A DNA stretch of 46,332 bases from Bathymodiolus brooksi thiotrophic gill symbiont. GTDB lineage: Bacteria; Pseudomonadota; Gammaproteobacteria; PS1; Pseudothioglobaceae. The notes beneath the pieces are model-generated. The model ran no database searches, was not told the DNA's origin, and saw only the letters and a program-made list of their open reading frames with translations. The stretch covers positions 1 through 46,332 of the forward strand of contig NZ_CAHJWD020000051.1 in NCBI RefSeq assembly GCF_903642095.1. Direction: 5' to 3'. Shown one piece after another: positions 28,679-38,521 of this stretch; position 1 is the first letter of the stretch; every line of letters starts with the position of its first letter. The position numbers and the translations under genes were made by a program.

Positions 28679-31159
28679 TTATAAAGAAATTTTTCTAAGC
28701 CTGAGTGCATTTGTAATCACCGACACCGAACTAAAACTCATCGCTGTAGCGGCAATCATTGGAGATAGTAACACGCCAAATATAGGAAACAGCACCCCAG
28801 CAGCTATTGGCACTCCTAAAATATTATAAATAAATGCAAAAAATAAATTTTGTTTGATGTTTTTCATCACCGCATAACTTAATTTTTTGGCTTTAACAAT
28901 GCCATACAAATCCCCTCGTATTAAAGTAATTTCTGCACTTTGAATTGCCACATCAGTACCTGTACCCATTGCTATCCCCACATCTGCCTGTGCCAAAGCA
29001 GGCGAATCATTCACTCCGTCACCTGCCATAGCTACAATTTTCCCTTGTGCTTGAAGTTGTTTGATTTTATTAAGTTTGTCTTCTGGTAGGCATTGTGCTT
29101 GAAAATCACTTAAATTAAGTGCATTCGCAACTGCTTTGGCAGTATTTTGATTATCACCTGTCATCATAATAACATGCACCCCTTTGGACATTAACTCAGT
29201 AATGGCTTTTTTACTACTGGGTTTAATGCTATCGCTAATAGCAACATAGCCTAACGCCTTGTTATTAACACCAATATAAGAAACAGTTTTGCCTTGTTCT
29301 TGTGCGGCGGTAACTTTTTGCATTAGTGCATCATCAATATCAATTTTATTTGTTGTCATTAACGCCAAATTACCCAATGTGATTTTTTGTTTATCAATAA
29401 CCCCAACCACACCTTTGCCAGTAATCGCTTTAAAATCCACTACTTGAACAGGACTGATATTTTTCTCTTTAGCAGATTGCACCATAGCTTGTGCCAAAGG
29501 ATGCTCGCTATATTGATTAAGCGAGGCTATTTTGCACAATAAATCATCAGCACTGCCTGTTTGAGCAAACACTTCTTCCACCGAGGGTTTGCCTTGGGTA
29601 AGTGTGCCAGTTTTATCAACGATTAACACATCAACCTTATCCATTATTTCCAAAACTTGGGCATTTTTAATTAACACGCCTGCTTGTGCTCCTTTGCCCA
29701 CGCCAACCATAACTGACATTGGGGTCGCTAAGCCTAAGGCACAAGGACAAGCAATAATCAAAACTGCTACGGCATTGACAAAACCATAAGCCAGTGCAGG
29801 CTCTGGTCCAAACCAAACCCACACTACAAAGGTTAAAATTGCCATTAACACCACGGCTGGCACAAAATATTTGGCAATCGTATCTGCTAATTTTTGAATA
29901 GGTGCGCGTGAACGAGATGCAATTTTAACCATTTCAATAATTTGAGAAAGCAAGGTTTCTGACCCCACTTTTTGTGCACACATTACAAAAGATTGATTGC
30001 CGTTAATACTGCCCGCAGTTACCTTGTCGCCTGTAAATTTATCAACAGGAATAGGTTCGCCAGAAATCATTGATTCATCCAAACTACTTTCACCTTGGGT
30101 AATAACACCATCTACTGCAATTTTTTCCCCAGGCTTAACCCTTAACAAATCATCTTTTTTAATCTTATCAATTGCAATCACAACTTCTACATTATTTTTA
30201 AGCAATATTGCTGTTGTAGGGGCTAGTTGCAATAATGCTTTTAACGCACTACTGGTCTGACTGTGTGCCTTTGCCTCTAATAACTGCCCCAATAAAACCA
30301 AAGTTAAAATGACTGCTGTGGCTTCAAAATAAAGCAAAACTGTGCCACTTTCAGCTTTAAAATTATCAGGGAAAATCTCAGGGAAAAACAACCCCACTAC
30401 ACTAAAAGTAAACGCTGCCCCTGTGCCTATGCCTACCAAAGTAAACATATTGAGATTCCAAGTAACAATAGATTTATAAGCACGCTTAAAAAACATCCAA
30501 CAAGTCCAGAAAACAATAGGCAAAGTTAAAATAAGTTGCATAAAGCCCAAATTTTGAACACTCATTAAAGTGTTAAGTGGGTTATTGGGGATCAAATCAG
30601 CCATTGAAATAACAAAAACTGGTGCAGCAAATAAAACCGATATTTTCATTTTTTTAAGCAAATCTTGATAAGTTTTTTGCTCACTATTCTCAGTTTCCAG
30701 CACCACCAAATCCATCTCACAAATAGGACAATTTCCTGAGGTATTCTGAACAATATCAGAATGCATTGGGCAAGTAAATTGCGTGGTTTTTATAGTGCTA
30801 GGCTGCTCTACTAAATCCATGCCACAAATTGGACAACCACTTTGCGTTGAATAAGTTTTCTCCTCTTCGCAAAACATTGGACAATAGAACACGCCATTCC
30901 CATTTTTAACGCTTATTGGTTGTTTTTCGTGATGTGCAAAATCGTGCTCTGGCATGGTAATCGTATAATGTAGCCCAGCCACTAACAAAGCTTGTTGCAA
31001 AATATCCAGTGATAAGTGCTTCTGCATTTCAATTACCACGACCTTAGTGGCTAAATCAATCTCCACTTTATGAACATCAGGTAATGCTAACAATGCCTTT
31101 TTTACATTGGCTTCACATCCACCACAAGACATATCTAAAACTTGATAAGTATGTTTCAT
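28679..31159 (-). CDS. copA: Copper-translocating P-type ATPase
   Basis: 826 aa P1B-type ATPase. Order: N-terminal HMA domain with MSCGGC (residues 10-15), two short heavy-metal-binding motifs (CPMFCEEEKTYS...CPICGMDL and CPMHSDIV...CPICEMDL, about 80-155), membrane helices, SGEP, the ion-site CPCALGLATP, phosphorylation DKTGTLTQG, SEHPLAQ, and GDGVNDSPALAQADVG. The CPC and HMA motifs support monovalent copper (or silver) export from the cytoplasm. Last gene of a copper operon, 26 bp after the multicopper oxidase gene. Confidence 0.95.
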   Translation of the reverse strand: MKHTYQVLDMSCGGCEANVKKALLALPDVHKVEIDLATKVVVIEMQKHLSLDILQQALLVAGLHYTITMPEHDFAHHEKQPISVKNGNGVFYCPMFCEEEKTYSTQSGCPICGMDLVEQPSTIKTTQFTCPMHSDIVQNTSGNCPICEMDLVVLETENSEQKTYQDLLKKMKISVLFAAPVFVISMADLIPNNPLNTLMSVQNLGFMQLILTLPIVFWTCWMFFKRAYKSIVTWNLNMFTLVGIGTGAAFTFSVVGLFFPEIFPDNFKAESGTVLLYFEATAVILTLVLLGQLLEAKAHSQTSSALKALLQLAPTTAILLKNNVEVVIAIDKIKKDDLLRVKPGEKIAVDGVITQGESSLDESMISGEPIPVDKFTGDKVTAGSINGNQSFVMCAQKVGSETLLSQIIEMVKIASRSRAPIQKLADTIAKYFVPAVVLMAILTFVVWVWFGPEPALAYGFVNAVAVLIIACPCALGLATPMSVMVGVGKGAQAGVLIKNAQVLEIMDKVDVLIVDKTGTLTQGKPSVEEVFAQTGSADDLLCKIASLNQYSEHPLAQAMVQSAKEKNISPVQVVDFKAITGKGVVGVIDKQKITLGNLALMTTNKIDIDDALMQKVTAAQEQGKTVSYIGVNNKALGYVAISDSIKPSSKKAITELMSKGVHVIMMTGDNQNTAKAVANALNLSDFQAQCLPEDKLNKIKQLQAQGKIVAMAGDGVNDSPALAQADVGIAMGTGTDVAIQSAEITLIRGDLYGIVKAKKLSYAVMKNIKQNLFFAFIYNILGVPIAAGVLFPIFGVLLSPMIAATAMSFSSVSVITNALRLRKISL

Positions 31160-31185
31160 ATCACGCCCTCACTTATATTTTACAT

Positions 31186-32658
31186 TTAAACCACAACAAA
31201 CTGCCCCATCATCCCTCTGTCTTCATGCTCCAAAATATGACAATGATACATATAAGGAGTGTTTTTATCACGAAACTCGGGGAATTTCATAATCACATCA
31301 ACCCGCTCATGCGGATTCACCAGCACCACATCTTTAAAACCCAGTTCGTGGGTACTAATTGCACTTTCGCTTTTACCAACAATTTTGAATTGCACATTGT
31401 GAATGTGGAATGGATGCGCCATCATTGAGGCATTTTCAATACGCCAAACCTCAACACTACCTGCTTTCACCACTTCATCAATACGATTGGCATTCATCGA
31501 TTTTCCATTGATACTAAACACATCTCCGCCACTCATCATTCCCATGCCCATTTTTATTTCCAAACGCATCAAACGCTGACGACTAACTTGCTCCATACTG
31601 GGGCTGTCATGTGTGACTAATTTTTTCGGAATTTCACGGTTGCTTTTTTGTGCATTGCTACCATCTATTTGCATAATATTCAGGTCGTTATCATTGCCCG
31701 ACATCATTGATCGCATCATCCCCATACCACGCATACCAGATTTTTCTTTCCCACTTTTATGTTGTAGAATAGGCATCTTGCCATCAGATACATCCACCAA
31801 AATTTCAGCCCGCTCTGCAGGTGCAAGACGCAATCGATTGGTTTTTTGTGTTTGCTCTAAAAGTCCGCCATCGCTCCCAATAACATAAAAAACACGATTG
31901 TCGTTAAAGGCTAAGAAATAAGTCCGTGCATTTGAACCGTTAAGCAAACGCAAACGCAACAGCGATTTTTTTGCCTTTAACACAGGGCGTATCACGCCAT
32001 TCACCAAAACCGTTCCGCCTTTTTTGCCCATCATAGAATCCATCATACCGCCCAAATAACGCAACGCTCCATTTTGCTGAAAATCCTTATCTTGGATAAT
32101 CACTGGCACATCATCTACACCATATTCACTTGGCAAATTCAATGCACTCGCTTTGTCATCATCAAGGATAAACATACCTGCTAATCCTTGATACACTTGT
32201 TGTGCAGTCTCATGCAATTGATGAGAATGATACCAAAGCGTGGCAGCCTCTTGAATCACTTCAAACTGCGTTTCCCAAGTTTTATTTGGCTGAATTGCCT
32301 GATGTGGCCCACCGTCAGATTTAGCAGGCAATTTCATCCCATGCCAATGCAGAGTGCTGGTTTTATCAATGGTATTTTTAACCCGAATATGCACCTTGTC
32401 GCCCTTACTGGCACGCAAGGTTACCCCTAAGAAATTTTGATTAATACCCAAAGTTGGGGTTTTTTTATTAACCAAAATCTGACTTAAACCTGATTGAATC
32501 TGCAAATCAAAATAAACATTATTGCCTGTTCTGGTGCCTGTATACAACGCTGGAACCTGAAATTTATTACCCAATAATTGTTTACCTGCCAAAACAATTT
32601 TTGCTGGCATTGCAGCAAATATGGCACTTGCTTGAATAAATTTTCTTCTTGAAAACAT
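31186..32658 (-). CDS. Periplasmic multicopper oxidase, Met-rich
   Basis: 490 aa. Twin-arginine signal (FSRRKFIQASAIFAAMPAKI). Copper motifs: TLHWHGMKLPAKSDG, TLWYHSHQLHETAQQVYQGLAG, HPFHIHNVQFKI and the type 1/2/3 site MYHCHILEHEDRGMMG. Met-rich stretches (MMDSMMGKK near residue 205, GMRGMGMMRSMMSG near 310, KMGMGMMSGG near 372) are like the copper-binding inserts of CueO/CopA-type cuprous oxidases. It probably oxidises Cu(I) in the periplasm. It overlaps the cytochrome stop by 1 bp (TAATG). Confidence 0.93.
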   Translation of the reverse strand: MFSRRKFIQASAIFAAMPAKIVLAGKQLLGNKFQVPALYTGTRTGNNVYFDLQIQSGLSQILVNKKTPTLGINQNFLGVTLRASKGDKVHIRVKNTIDKTSTLHWHGMKLPAKSDGGPHQAIQPNKTWETQFEVIQEAATLWYHSHQLHETAQQVYQGLAGMFILDDDKASALNLPSEYGVDDVPVIIQDKDFQQNGALRYLGGMMDSMMGKKGGTVLVNGVIRPVLKAKKSLLRLRLLNGSNARTYFLAFNDNRVFYVIGSDGGLLEQTQKTNRLRLAPAERAEILVDVSDGKMPILQHKSGKEKSGMRGMGMMRSMMSGNDNDLNIMQIDGSNAQKSNREIPKKLVTHDSPSMEQVSRQRLMRLEIKMGMGMMSGGDVFSINGKSMNANRIDEVVKAGSVEVWRIENASMMAHPFHIHNVQFKIVGKSESAISTHELGFKDVVLVNPHERVDVIMKFPEFRDKNTPYMYHCHILEHEDRGMMGQFVVV

Positions 32659-33086
32659 TATTTGAACCTCATATCATATTTTTTTTGAATATTTTTCGGC
32701 CAAAGACTGTGTAAATAATCTAACAACGCCTGTTTTTCTTGTTCACTCAGCTTGTCTTCAAACTCAGGCATCCAGCCACCCAATTTTTTACCGCCATTGT
32801 TAATGGTGCTTAGCAATAATTTTGGCGAATGATGCCAAGCGTGTGCCTTTCCATTTAATGGTGGTGCTGGATATTTACCGTTAGGCAAAGTTTTTTTCCA
32901 ATTTTTTGTCGTCCCTCTTGCCTCTTTACCATGGCACGACACACAGTTTTTATCAAAAACTGCTTTACCTAATGTAACACTTTCTACTTCTTTTACTTCT
33001 ACTTCTTTTACTTCTTTTGCTTGTGCATCGCTACTGTCAAAGCAACCAGCTAAGAACAACACACTTAATATAATTAATGTTTTCAT
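32658..33086 (-). CDS. Lipoprotein c-type cytochrome of the copper operon
   Basis: 142 aa. Lipobox FLAGC (Cys near residue 15), a charged linker of repeated Glu-Val-Lys units encoded by a 15-nt-type DNA repeat (32988-33020), then one haem site CVSCHG near residue 48 and the Met ligand in GGWMPEFEDKL. Class I cytochrome c. Placed between a small secreted Cys protein and the multicopper oxidase, it may accept electrons from Cu(I) oxidation, but this is inference. Preceded by AGGAAG. Confidence 0.9.
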   Translation of the reverse strand: MKTLIILSVLFLAGCFDSSDAQAKEVKEVEVKEVESVTLGKAVFDKNCVSCHGKEARGTTKNWKKTLPNGKYPAPPLNGKAHAWHHSPKLLLSTINNGGKKLGGWMPEFEDKLSEQEKQALLDYLHSLWPKNIQKKYDMRFK

Positions 33087-33137
33087 TTTTCTTCCTTGAT
33101 TTCACCAACTTTTCTAAAAGTTGATTGATTTTTAATG

Positions 33138-33183
33138 AGCGATAAAAATCGCCGTTTTGTAAATGCTTATAGCGAATGCTATA
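33138..33183. other. Two short hairpins between the small secreted gene and cytochrome gene
   Basis: GCGAT-AAAA-ATCGC (33139-33152) and TATAGC-GAAT-GCTATA (33168-33183) are perfect stem-loops in the 101-bp spacer upstream of the cytochrome start. They could modulate or process the copper operon transcript. Confidence 0.4.
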
Positions 33184-33187
33184 GTGA

Positions 33188-33481
33188 TTAAACGGTAGGA
33201 GGAGGCGTAGGGGGTTTAACAATAAAAGAGGAGTAAGAAACTGCAAAAACAGGCACTGATAAATTTATGCTGTTGATTATTTTTTGTGAAAAAATCGTTA
33301 AAGCATTAATTGCCAAAAAACCGCAACTAATGTGAATATTTTCAGAGCAACAATCTACACTTTCGCCCATAGATTGCATCATTTCTTGCTGCATAAAATG
33401 TGTGTTATCATCCGTCTTAATGTCTTTGGCATTCACCAAAGAAATTAACATTAAAAAACATAGGGATATCATAAATTTCAT
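33188..33481 (-). CDS. Small secreted Cys-containing protein of the copper operon
   Basis: 97 aa from ATG 33481; a longer frame to 33601 exists but the signal peptide MKFMISLCFLMLISLVNA begins here. The mature part has a Met-rich patch (FMQQEMMQSM), a CC pair (DCCSENIHISC) and a Pro-rich end (KPPTPPPT). The layout (signal, Cys/His region, hydrophobic stretch, terminal PP) is like small DUF2946-type proteins found in copper operons, but I cannot confirm the family. A metal-binding role is inferred from its neighbours. Confidence 0.6.
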   Translation of the reverse strand: MKFMISLCFLMLISLVNAKDIKTDDNTHFMQQEMMQSMGESVDCCSENIHISCGFLAINALTIFSQKIINSINLSVPVFAVSYSSFIVKPPTPPPTV

Positions 33482-33488
33482 AAACGAA

Positions 33489-33516
33489 ATTTTATCATAA
33501 AAAAAATTTATTGCAA
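33489..33516 (-). promoter_or_regulatory. Possible promoter of the copper operon
   Basis: TTGCAA (33511-33516) and TAAAAT (33489-33494) are spaced 16 bp on the minus strand, placing transcription start at or very near the ATG at 33481. No CueR-type palindrome is visible. Weak evidence. Confidence 0.3.
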
Positions 33517-33625
33517 AGCCTTTATTAACCCTAACCCCAATAATTAAATAATCAAACCACTGCAATAACTTAATGCCACTAAAGCAATGGTTATTTTTCA
33601 TCTAGAATAAGACAAATAACCTTTA

Positions 33626-35350
33626 TTACTTTGGTAATTTATCTAAAAATACTTCCTGATATTTTTTACCCCAATCCTGAAAGCGAATGGTTTGCTCGCC
33701 ATCAGGCAACACGACACTCATTTTTTCAAAATCAAGCGTATAAAGACTTAAATCAGGGTTAACCAGCACAGCATTCGGGTCATTATGTTGCGTGGGCATA
33801 TATTGACTAACAACTCTTAATCGATTGGGATCTTGTGCGTCAAGCAAAGATTTTCCGTTAATATTTGTATGTGGTTGCATGCCAATAATCGCCAAAATAC
33901 TTGGCACAATATCTGCTTGCGAGATTGGCAAATCTTGGTTACTTAGTAACTGTGCATAATTAGCACTTGGCGGAGAAATGAGCAATGGATTGTGAATAGT
34001 ATTTAGATGCGGATTGTAATTAAATTTGCCCGACTTACCACCCAAACCTTGCCCATGGTCGGAAGAATAAAATACCCAACTATCAGGGTATTGTTGACGC
34101 ATTTTGTTAATGATTGTCGCTAAATAATCATCGGTTTTAATCACGGTATTGTCATACGCATTAATAGAATTTGGCTCACTTTCAGGTAAAAATTTCTTGT
34201 GCTTTTGAGTAGAATGTTCCCCATACGGATAATGAGAACCGTCCATTTGCAATACTAAAAAAAATGGATTTTTTTTCTGAGTAATCCTGTCAATATACGG
34301 CAAAGCAATCTCATTTAACACCCGCATATCATCTGCACCCTTATGCACAGAAGTATTTTTATTCATACTCACACCATGCCAAAAATAATCCACATCTTTA
34401 TCAACAAATAAATCTTTAATATGCCCCCAACGGGTATCTTGTGCACTAATAAATGCAGTTGTATAGCCACGAGCCTTGGCATAGTTAAATACCGTTGGAG
34501 TTTGATAAAATTTACCTGTTGGGTCAATACCCTCCATCCCCACTAGCATATACGGCACGCTCAAGCGTGTGTGAGTGCCGATACTAAGTGCATTATTGTA
34601 TTTAATCAGTTGCTTGTCCGCTTCAAGTTGCTTAAGTTTAGGTGTGGTATCTCGTTCATAACCATAAATACCCATTTGTGAGAGCGTTAAAGATTCACCG
34701 ACGATATAGACAATATTTGGCAAGTTATCAGTCGGCAACTGGCTCGGTATTACAGGCGGTTTGTCGTGCTTAAATTCTAACACTTGAGTGCGTGAAATTT
34801 GTAACAAAGTTGAATAATATGCCAATACTGAGTTTTGAAAATTACTCACTCCATACCAAATAAATGTGGTAATTAAATACAACAACACAAAGCCAATGAC
34901 ATTTAAGCTATAACGCCATTTCACTATTTTAATTGGTGCAATCAACAAACTTAATAAACCGTAAACCGACAATAAAATAACACCAGATTTTAAGTAATTA
35001 AACTGCGCTAACCATAAATCCAATACTATTATTGGATCTTGCGAAAATTCATGAAAACCAAAACTTGAAACAAAGCTACGATACACTTCATAATGCGATG
35101 ACTGCACCAACATTGGCACAACAATTAGCATAAAAATAATGTTTTTTCCAGCTTTAGAACGGGTAATAATCGGATTAAGAATAAACAACAAAGACAACAT
35201 CGCCAACGAAGTCAAGCCAAAATTAACCACAACCCGTTTACTGTCCCAATGTTCCAACAACCACGCAAAATCACGCACCACAAAGATATCCAGCAAGCTC
35301 AAACCCAGCCAAGCCCAAAGCAGTGATTTTATTGTAGTGCTTCTAGCCAT
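33626..35350 (-). CDS. Membrane sulfatase / phosphoethanolamine-transferase-like protein
   Basis: 574 aa. Five predicted N-terminal membrane helices (up to about residue 170), then an alkaline-phosphatase-like periplasmic domain. PNIVYIVGESLTLSQMGIYG holds the metal-binding Glu and the likely Thr nucleophile; DGSHYPYGEHSTQKHKKF and YSSDHGQGLGG hold further metal ligands. This is the pattern of EptA/OpgE-type transferases that modify lipid A, glucans or core sugars. Acceptor unknown. Overlaps surE by 22 bp. Confidence 0.85.
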   Translation of the reverse strand: MARSTTIKSLLWAWLGLSLLDIFVVRDFAWLLEHWDSKRVVVNFGLTSLAMLSLLFILNPIITRSKAGKNIIFMLIVVPMLVQSSHYEVYRSFVSSFGFHEFSQDPIIVLDLWLAQFNYLKSGVILLSVYGLLSLLIAPIKIVKWRYSLNVIGFVLLYLITTFIWYGVSNFQNSVLAYYSTLLQISRTQVLEFKHDKPPVIPSQLPTDNLPNIVYIVGESLTLSQMGIYGYERDTTPKLKQLEADKQLIKYNNALSIGTHTRLSVPYMLVGMEGIDPTGKFYQTPTVFNYAKARGYTTAFISAQDTRWGHIKDLFVDKDVDYFWHGVSMNKNTSVHKGADDMRVLNEIALPYIDRITQKKNPFFLVLQMDGSHYPYGEHSTQKHKKFLPESEPNSINAYDNTVIKTDDYLATIINKMRQQYPDSWVFYSSDHGQGLGGKSGKFNYNPHLNTIHNPLLISPPSANYAQLLSNQDLPISQADIVPSILAIIGMQPHTNINGKSLLDAQDPNRLRVVSQYMPTQHNDPNAVLVNPDLSLYTLDFEKMSVVLPDGEQTIRFQDWGKKYQEVFLDKLPK

Positions 35351-36072
35351 GTGGAAATCGTCTCCATTTCATTATATTTAGTCAAATCAATTTGCAAAGG
35401 TGTTACCGAAACAAAGTGATTGGCAATCGCATGAAAATCCGTGCCAATGCCATTGTCAGCCTCTTTGCCATTTTCGCCAATCCAAAACTTAGACGGATTG
35501 TCCTTATCAGGCACGCTATTTTCTGATTTGTGCCGTTTGCCAAGTCGTGTGGTTTGAAAGCCTTGGATTTCATCAATTGCTACATCAGGCACATTGACAT
35601 TCAGCACTGTGTCATGCGATACCTGTGCGTGAGAAATTTGATTAACTATTTTCCTGACAACAATCCCCGCCGTATCAAAATGCTCACCCTCCCAACTGGC
35701 AAGCGAAATCGCCAAAGAAGGCAAACCTAAAAAACGCCCCTCAATTGCCCCTGCAACCGTGCCAGAATAAATCACATCATCACCTAAATTTGCACCAAAA
35801 TTAATGCCTGTAACCAGCAAATCAAACGATTCATCTAAAAACCCACTGAGTGCCAAATGCACACAATCACTTGGCGTAGCATCAACGCTGTAAATATTTT
35901 TTTCAATCTCAATGGGTTGCAACGCTCTATTTAGTGTCAAGGAACTACTAGAAGCCGATTTATTCTCATTCGGTGCTACCACTACCACCGTATGGTCTTT
36001 TGATAAATATTGTCTCAGTATTTTAATGCCTTGTGCATCAAAACCATCGTCATTACTAACAAGAATTTTCAC
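35329..36072 (-). CDS. surE: 5'-nucleotidase SurE
   Basis: 247 aa nucleoside 5'-monophosphate phosphatase. Metal site ILVSNDDGFDAQGI at residue 3, then SVDATPSDCVHLALSG, SGINFGANLGDDVIYSGTVAGA and the C-terminal DFHAIANHFVSVTPLQID. The start is GTG 36072, overlapping the clpA stop as GTGA. In E. coli surE neighbours pcm and nlpD; neither is here. Confidence 0.97.
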   Translation of the reverse strand: MKILVSNDDGFDAQGIKILRQYLSKDHTVVVVAPNENKSASSSSLTLNRALQPIEIEKNIYSVDATPSDCVHLALSGFLDESFDLLVTGINFGANLGDDVIYSGTVAGAIEGRFLGLPSLAISLASWEGEHFDTAGIVVRKIVNQISHAQVSHDTVLNVNVPDVAIDEIQGFQTTRLGKRHKSENSVPDKDNPSKFWIGENGKEADNGIGTDFHAIANHFVSVTPLQIDLTKYNEMETISTWLEALQ

Positions 36073-38288
36073 TTTATATCAAGTGTAATTTGGTCTTTTT
36101 TAACACCCACTTTAACCGTGCCACCATTTACCAATTTACCAAACAACAACTCATCAGCCAAGGGTTTGCGAATTTCTTTTTCTATCAAACGCGACATAGG
36201 TCTAGCACCCATTTTAGCGTCATAACCATTGATAGAAAACCATTTTCTTGCTGTCTCAGATACAATTAAAGCCACATTTTTATCCTCTAAAGTGGCTTCC
36301 AATTCAAATAGGAATTTATTCACCACAAAAACAATGGTTTCTTCATTAAGCGCATTAAAATAAATCACTTCAGACAAGCGATTTCTAAACTCTGGCGTAA
36401 ACGATTTCCTTAATTCACCCTCGTAATCCAACGAATGATTTTGCTCATTAAAACCAATCGATGCCCGCCCAACCATTTGTGCACCTGCATTAGAGGTCAT
36501 TACCAAAATCACATTCCTAAAATCAACTTCCCTGCCATTAGCATCAGTAAGTTTGCCGTTATCCATCACTTGCAATAACAAATTAAAAATATCAGAATGT
36601 GCCTTCTCAACTTCATCCAACAATAAAACAGCGTATGGATGCGTATTAACTGCCTCAGTCAACAATCCGCCTTCATCATATCCCACATAGCCCGGTGGCG
36701 ACCCAATCAACTTAGATATTGAATGCCCTTCCTTATATTCACTCATATCAAAACGCAATAATTCAACCCCCATAATACGAGCAAGTTGCTTGCAAATCTC
36801 AGTTTTTCCCACGCCTGTTGGTCCTGCAAATAAAAACGACCCCATTGGCTTGTCTTTATATGCCAAACCAGAGCGAGCCAATTTAATGGCAGTAGACAAA
36901 CTCTCCACTGCCTTATCTTGCCCAAATACACTGAGTTTAAGGTCTGTCGCCAAATTTTTAAGTAACGACTTGTCATCATTTGTTACCTGTCGTGATGGAA
37001 TGCGTGCCAACTTAGCAACAATATCTTCAATATCACCCACACCAATATTAATTTTGCGCTTAGATTTCGGTTGAATTTGTTGCAATGCCCCCACCTCATC
37101 AATCACATCAATCGCCTTATCTGGCAAACAACGGTCGTTTATATAACGATGCGAAAGTTCCGCCGCACAAACCAACGCTGCTTTTGAATATTTAACCTTG
37201 TGATGGTCTTGATAATACCCCTTTAATCCATGCAAAATTTTAATGGTATCGCTCACTGATGGCTCATCAATATCAATTTTTTGAAAGCGTCTTGAAAGTG
37301 CATGGTCTTTTTCAAAGATTTTCCGATATTCTTCATAGGTGGTAGAACCCATACATTTTAACGAACCATCTGCCAATGCCGGCTTGAGTAAATTCGATGC
37401 ATCTAATGCACTACCAGAGACACTGCCCGCACCAATCATAGTATGAATTTCGTCAACAAATAAAATGGCGTGTGGGATTTTCTCCAAATCACTCAGCACC
37501 GCTTTTAAACGCTTTTCAAAATCACCCCGATATTTTGTACCTGCAATTAACACCCCAATATCCAGCGAATAAATACTGGCTTCTTTCAAAACCTCAGGCA
37601 CTTTACCATCTACAATTTGCTTGGCAATCCCTTGTGCAATCGCCGTTTTCCCAACACCCGCTTGACCCACGAACAAAGGGTTATTTTTACGCCGCCTAGA
37701 TAAAATCTGAATGGTTCTCAAAACCTCTTCCTCTCTACCCAAAAGCGGGTCAATCCCCCCTGTTTTTGCCTTCTCGCACAAATTAACTGTATAACTTTCT
37801 AATGCACTTTTTTTACCCTTCTTTGGACGAGATTTTATCTTTGGCGATTCTTCCTCTAATTCTGGCATTTGTGTTGAAATCGCCTCCATCACCTCAAGAC
37901 GAGAAATATTATTCAGTTTTAACAAATAAACTGCATGCGATTCCTTCTCAGCAAAAATACTCACCAATACATTCATCGCATACACCGTATTTTTTTGTGC
38001 CGCCTGTGCCTGATAAACACTGCGTTGCAACACCCGTTGAAACCCAACTGTCGGCACAATATCAACCTCTGAATCCTGTGGAATAAGCGGCGTATGTGAA
38101 TCAATATAATCTTCCAACTCCGCCTGTATTTCCTCAACATTCGCTCGCTTACTTCGCAAGAAACTCACCACTTCGCCAATACTAAGCAATGCAATCAACA
38201 AATGCTCAACCGTCACAAATTCCAAACGCTCATTACGCGCTTGCGTCATAATGCTATTAATTTCTTGTTGTAAGTTCACTTCAATCAT
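36069..38288 (-). CDS. clpA: ATP-dependent Clp protease ATP-binding subunit ClpA
   Basis: 739 aa Hsp100 unfoldase that feeds proteins to ClpP. N-domain at 1-150, then AAA module 1 (GQAGVGKTA, ILFVDEIHTMIG) and AAA module 2 (GPTGVGKTE, VLLLDEVEKAH). ASIGFNEQ near residue 610 matches the ClpP-docking loop. No clpS lies upstream: there are 250 bp of MITE-like DNA and then an unrelated gene. The ATG at 38288 has a TATAAT only 6 bp upstream. Confidence 0.96.
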   Translation of the reverse strand: MIEVNLQQEINSIMTQARNERLEFVTVEHLLIALLSIGEVVSFLRSKRANVEEIQAELEDYIDSHTPLIPQDSEVDIVPTVGFQRVLQRSVYQAQAAQKNTVYAMNVLVSIFAEKESHAVYLLKLNNISRLEVMEAISTQMPELEEESPKIKSRPKKGKKSALESYTVNLCEKAKTGGIDPLLGREEEVLRTIQILSRRRKNNPLFVGQAGVGKTAIAQGIAKQIVDGKVPEVLKEASIYSLDIGVLIAGTKYRGDFEKRLKAVLSDLEKIPHAILFVDEIHTMIGAGSVSGSALDASNLLKPALADGSLKCMGSTTYEEYRKIFEKDHALSRRFQKIDIDEPSVSDTIKILHGLKGYYQDHHKVKYSKAALVCAAELSHRYINDRCLPDKAIDVIDEVGALQQIQPKSKRKINIGVGDIEDIVAKLARIPSRQVTNDDKSLLKNLATDLKLSVFGQDKAVESLSTAIKLARSGLAYKDKPMGSFLFAGPTGVGKTEICKQLARIMGVELLRFDMSEYKEGHSISKLIGSPPGYVGYDEGGLLTEAVNTHPYAVLLLDEVEKAHSDIFNLLLQVMDNGKLTDANGREVDFRNVILVMTSNAGAQMVGRASIGFNEQNHSLDYEGELRKSFTPEFRNRLSEVIYFNALNEETIVFVVNKFLFELEATLEDKNVALIVSETARKWFSINGYDAKMGARPMSRLIEKEIRKPLADELLFGKLVNGGTVKVGVKKDQITLDIK

Positions 38289-38294
38289 CGCATT

Positions 38295-38300
38295 ATTATA
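38295..38300 (-). promoter_or_regulatory. TATAAT box immediately upstream of clpA
   Basis: TATAAT lies 6 bp before the clpA ATG on the minus strand. If used, the mRNA would be leaderless or nearly so. No good -35 is seen. A MITE terminus fragment (GAGACCTTT, 38302-38310) lies at its upstream side. Confidence 0.3.
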
Positions 38301-38340
38301 CGAGACCTTTTACAATACTGAACACAATTTACACTTATAA

Positions 38341-38521
38341 GCCCTTTGCATAAATATGATTAGCAAAATTCAATTTTTACCCTAGAGAATTGTCGTGTAA
38401 CTGACTCAATTGGTAATTTCTTTAAACCTTGTCTTAGCAGGGTTAAGACTGGGTTTAAAAAATTTCCAAGTGGGTGAAATGGGGATTTTTGATGATTGCC
38501 CCTACTTTATGCAAAGGTCTC
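38341..38521. mobile_element. MITE copy between clpA and the SNF2 gene
   Basis: Ends: CCTTTGCATAAATAT on the left and TTATGCAAAGGTCTC on the right, in inverted order. The inner part shares GACTGGGTTTAAAAAA and GGATTTTTGATGATT with the copy at 43169-43329, but has about 25 bp extra. No ORF inside, so it would need a transposase in trans. Confidence 0.75.
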
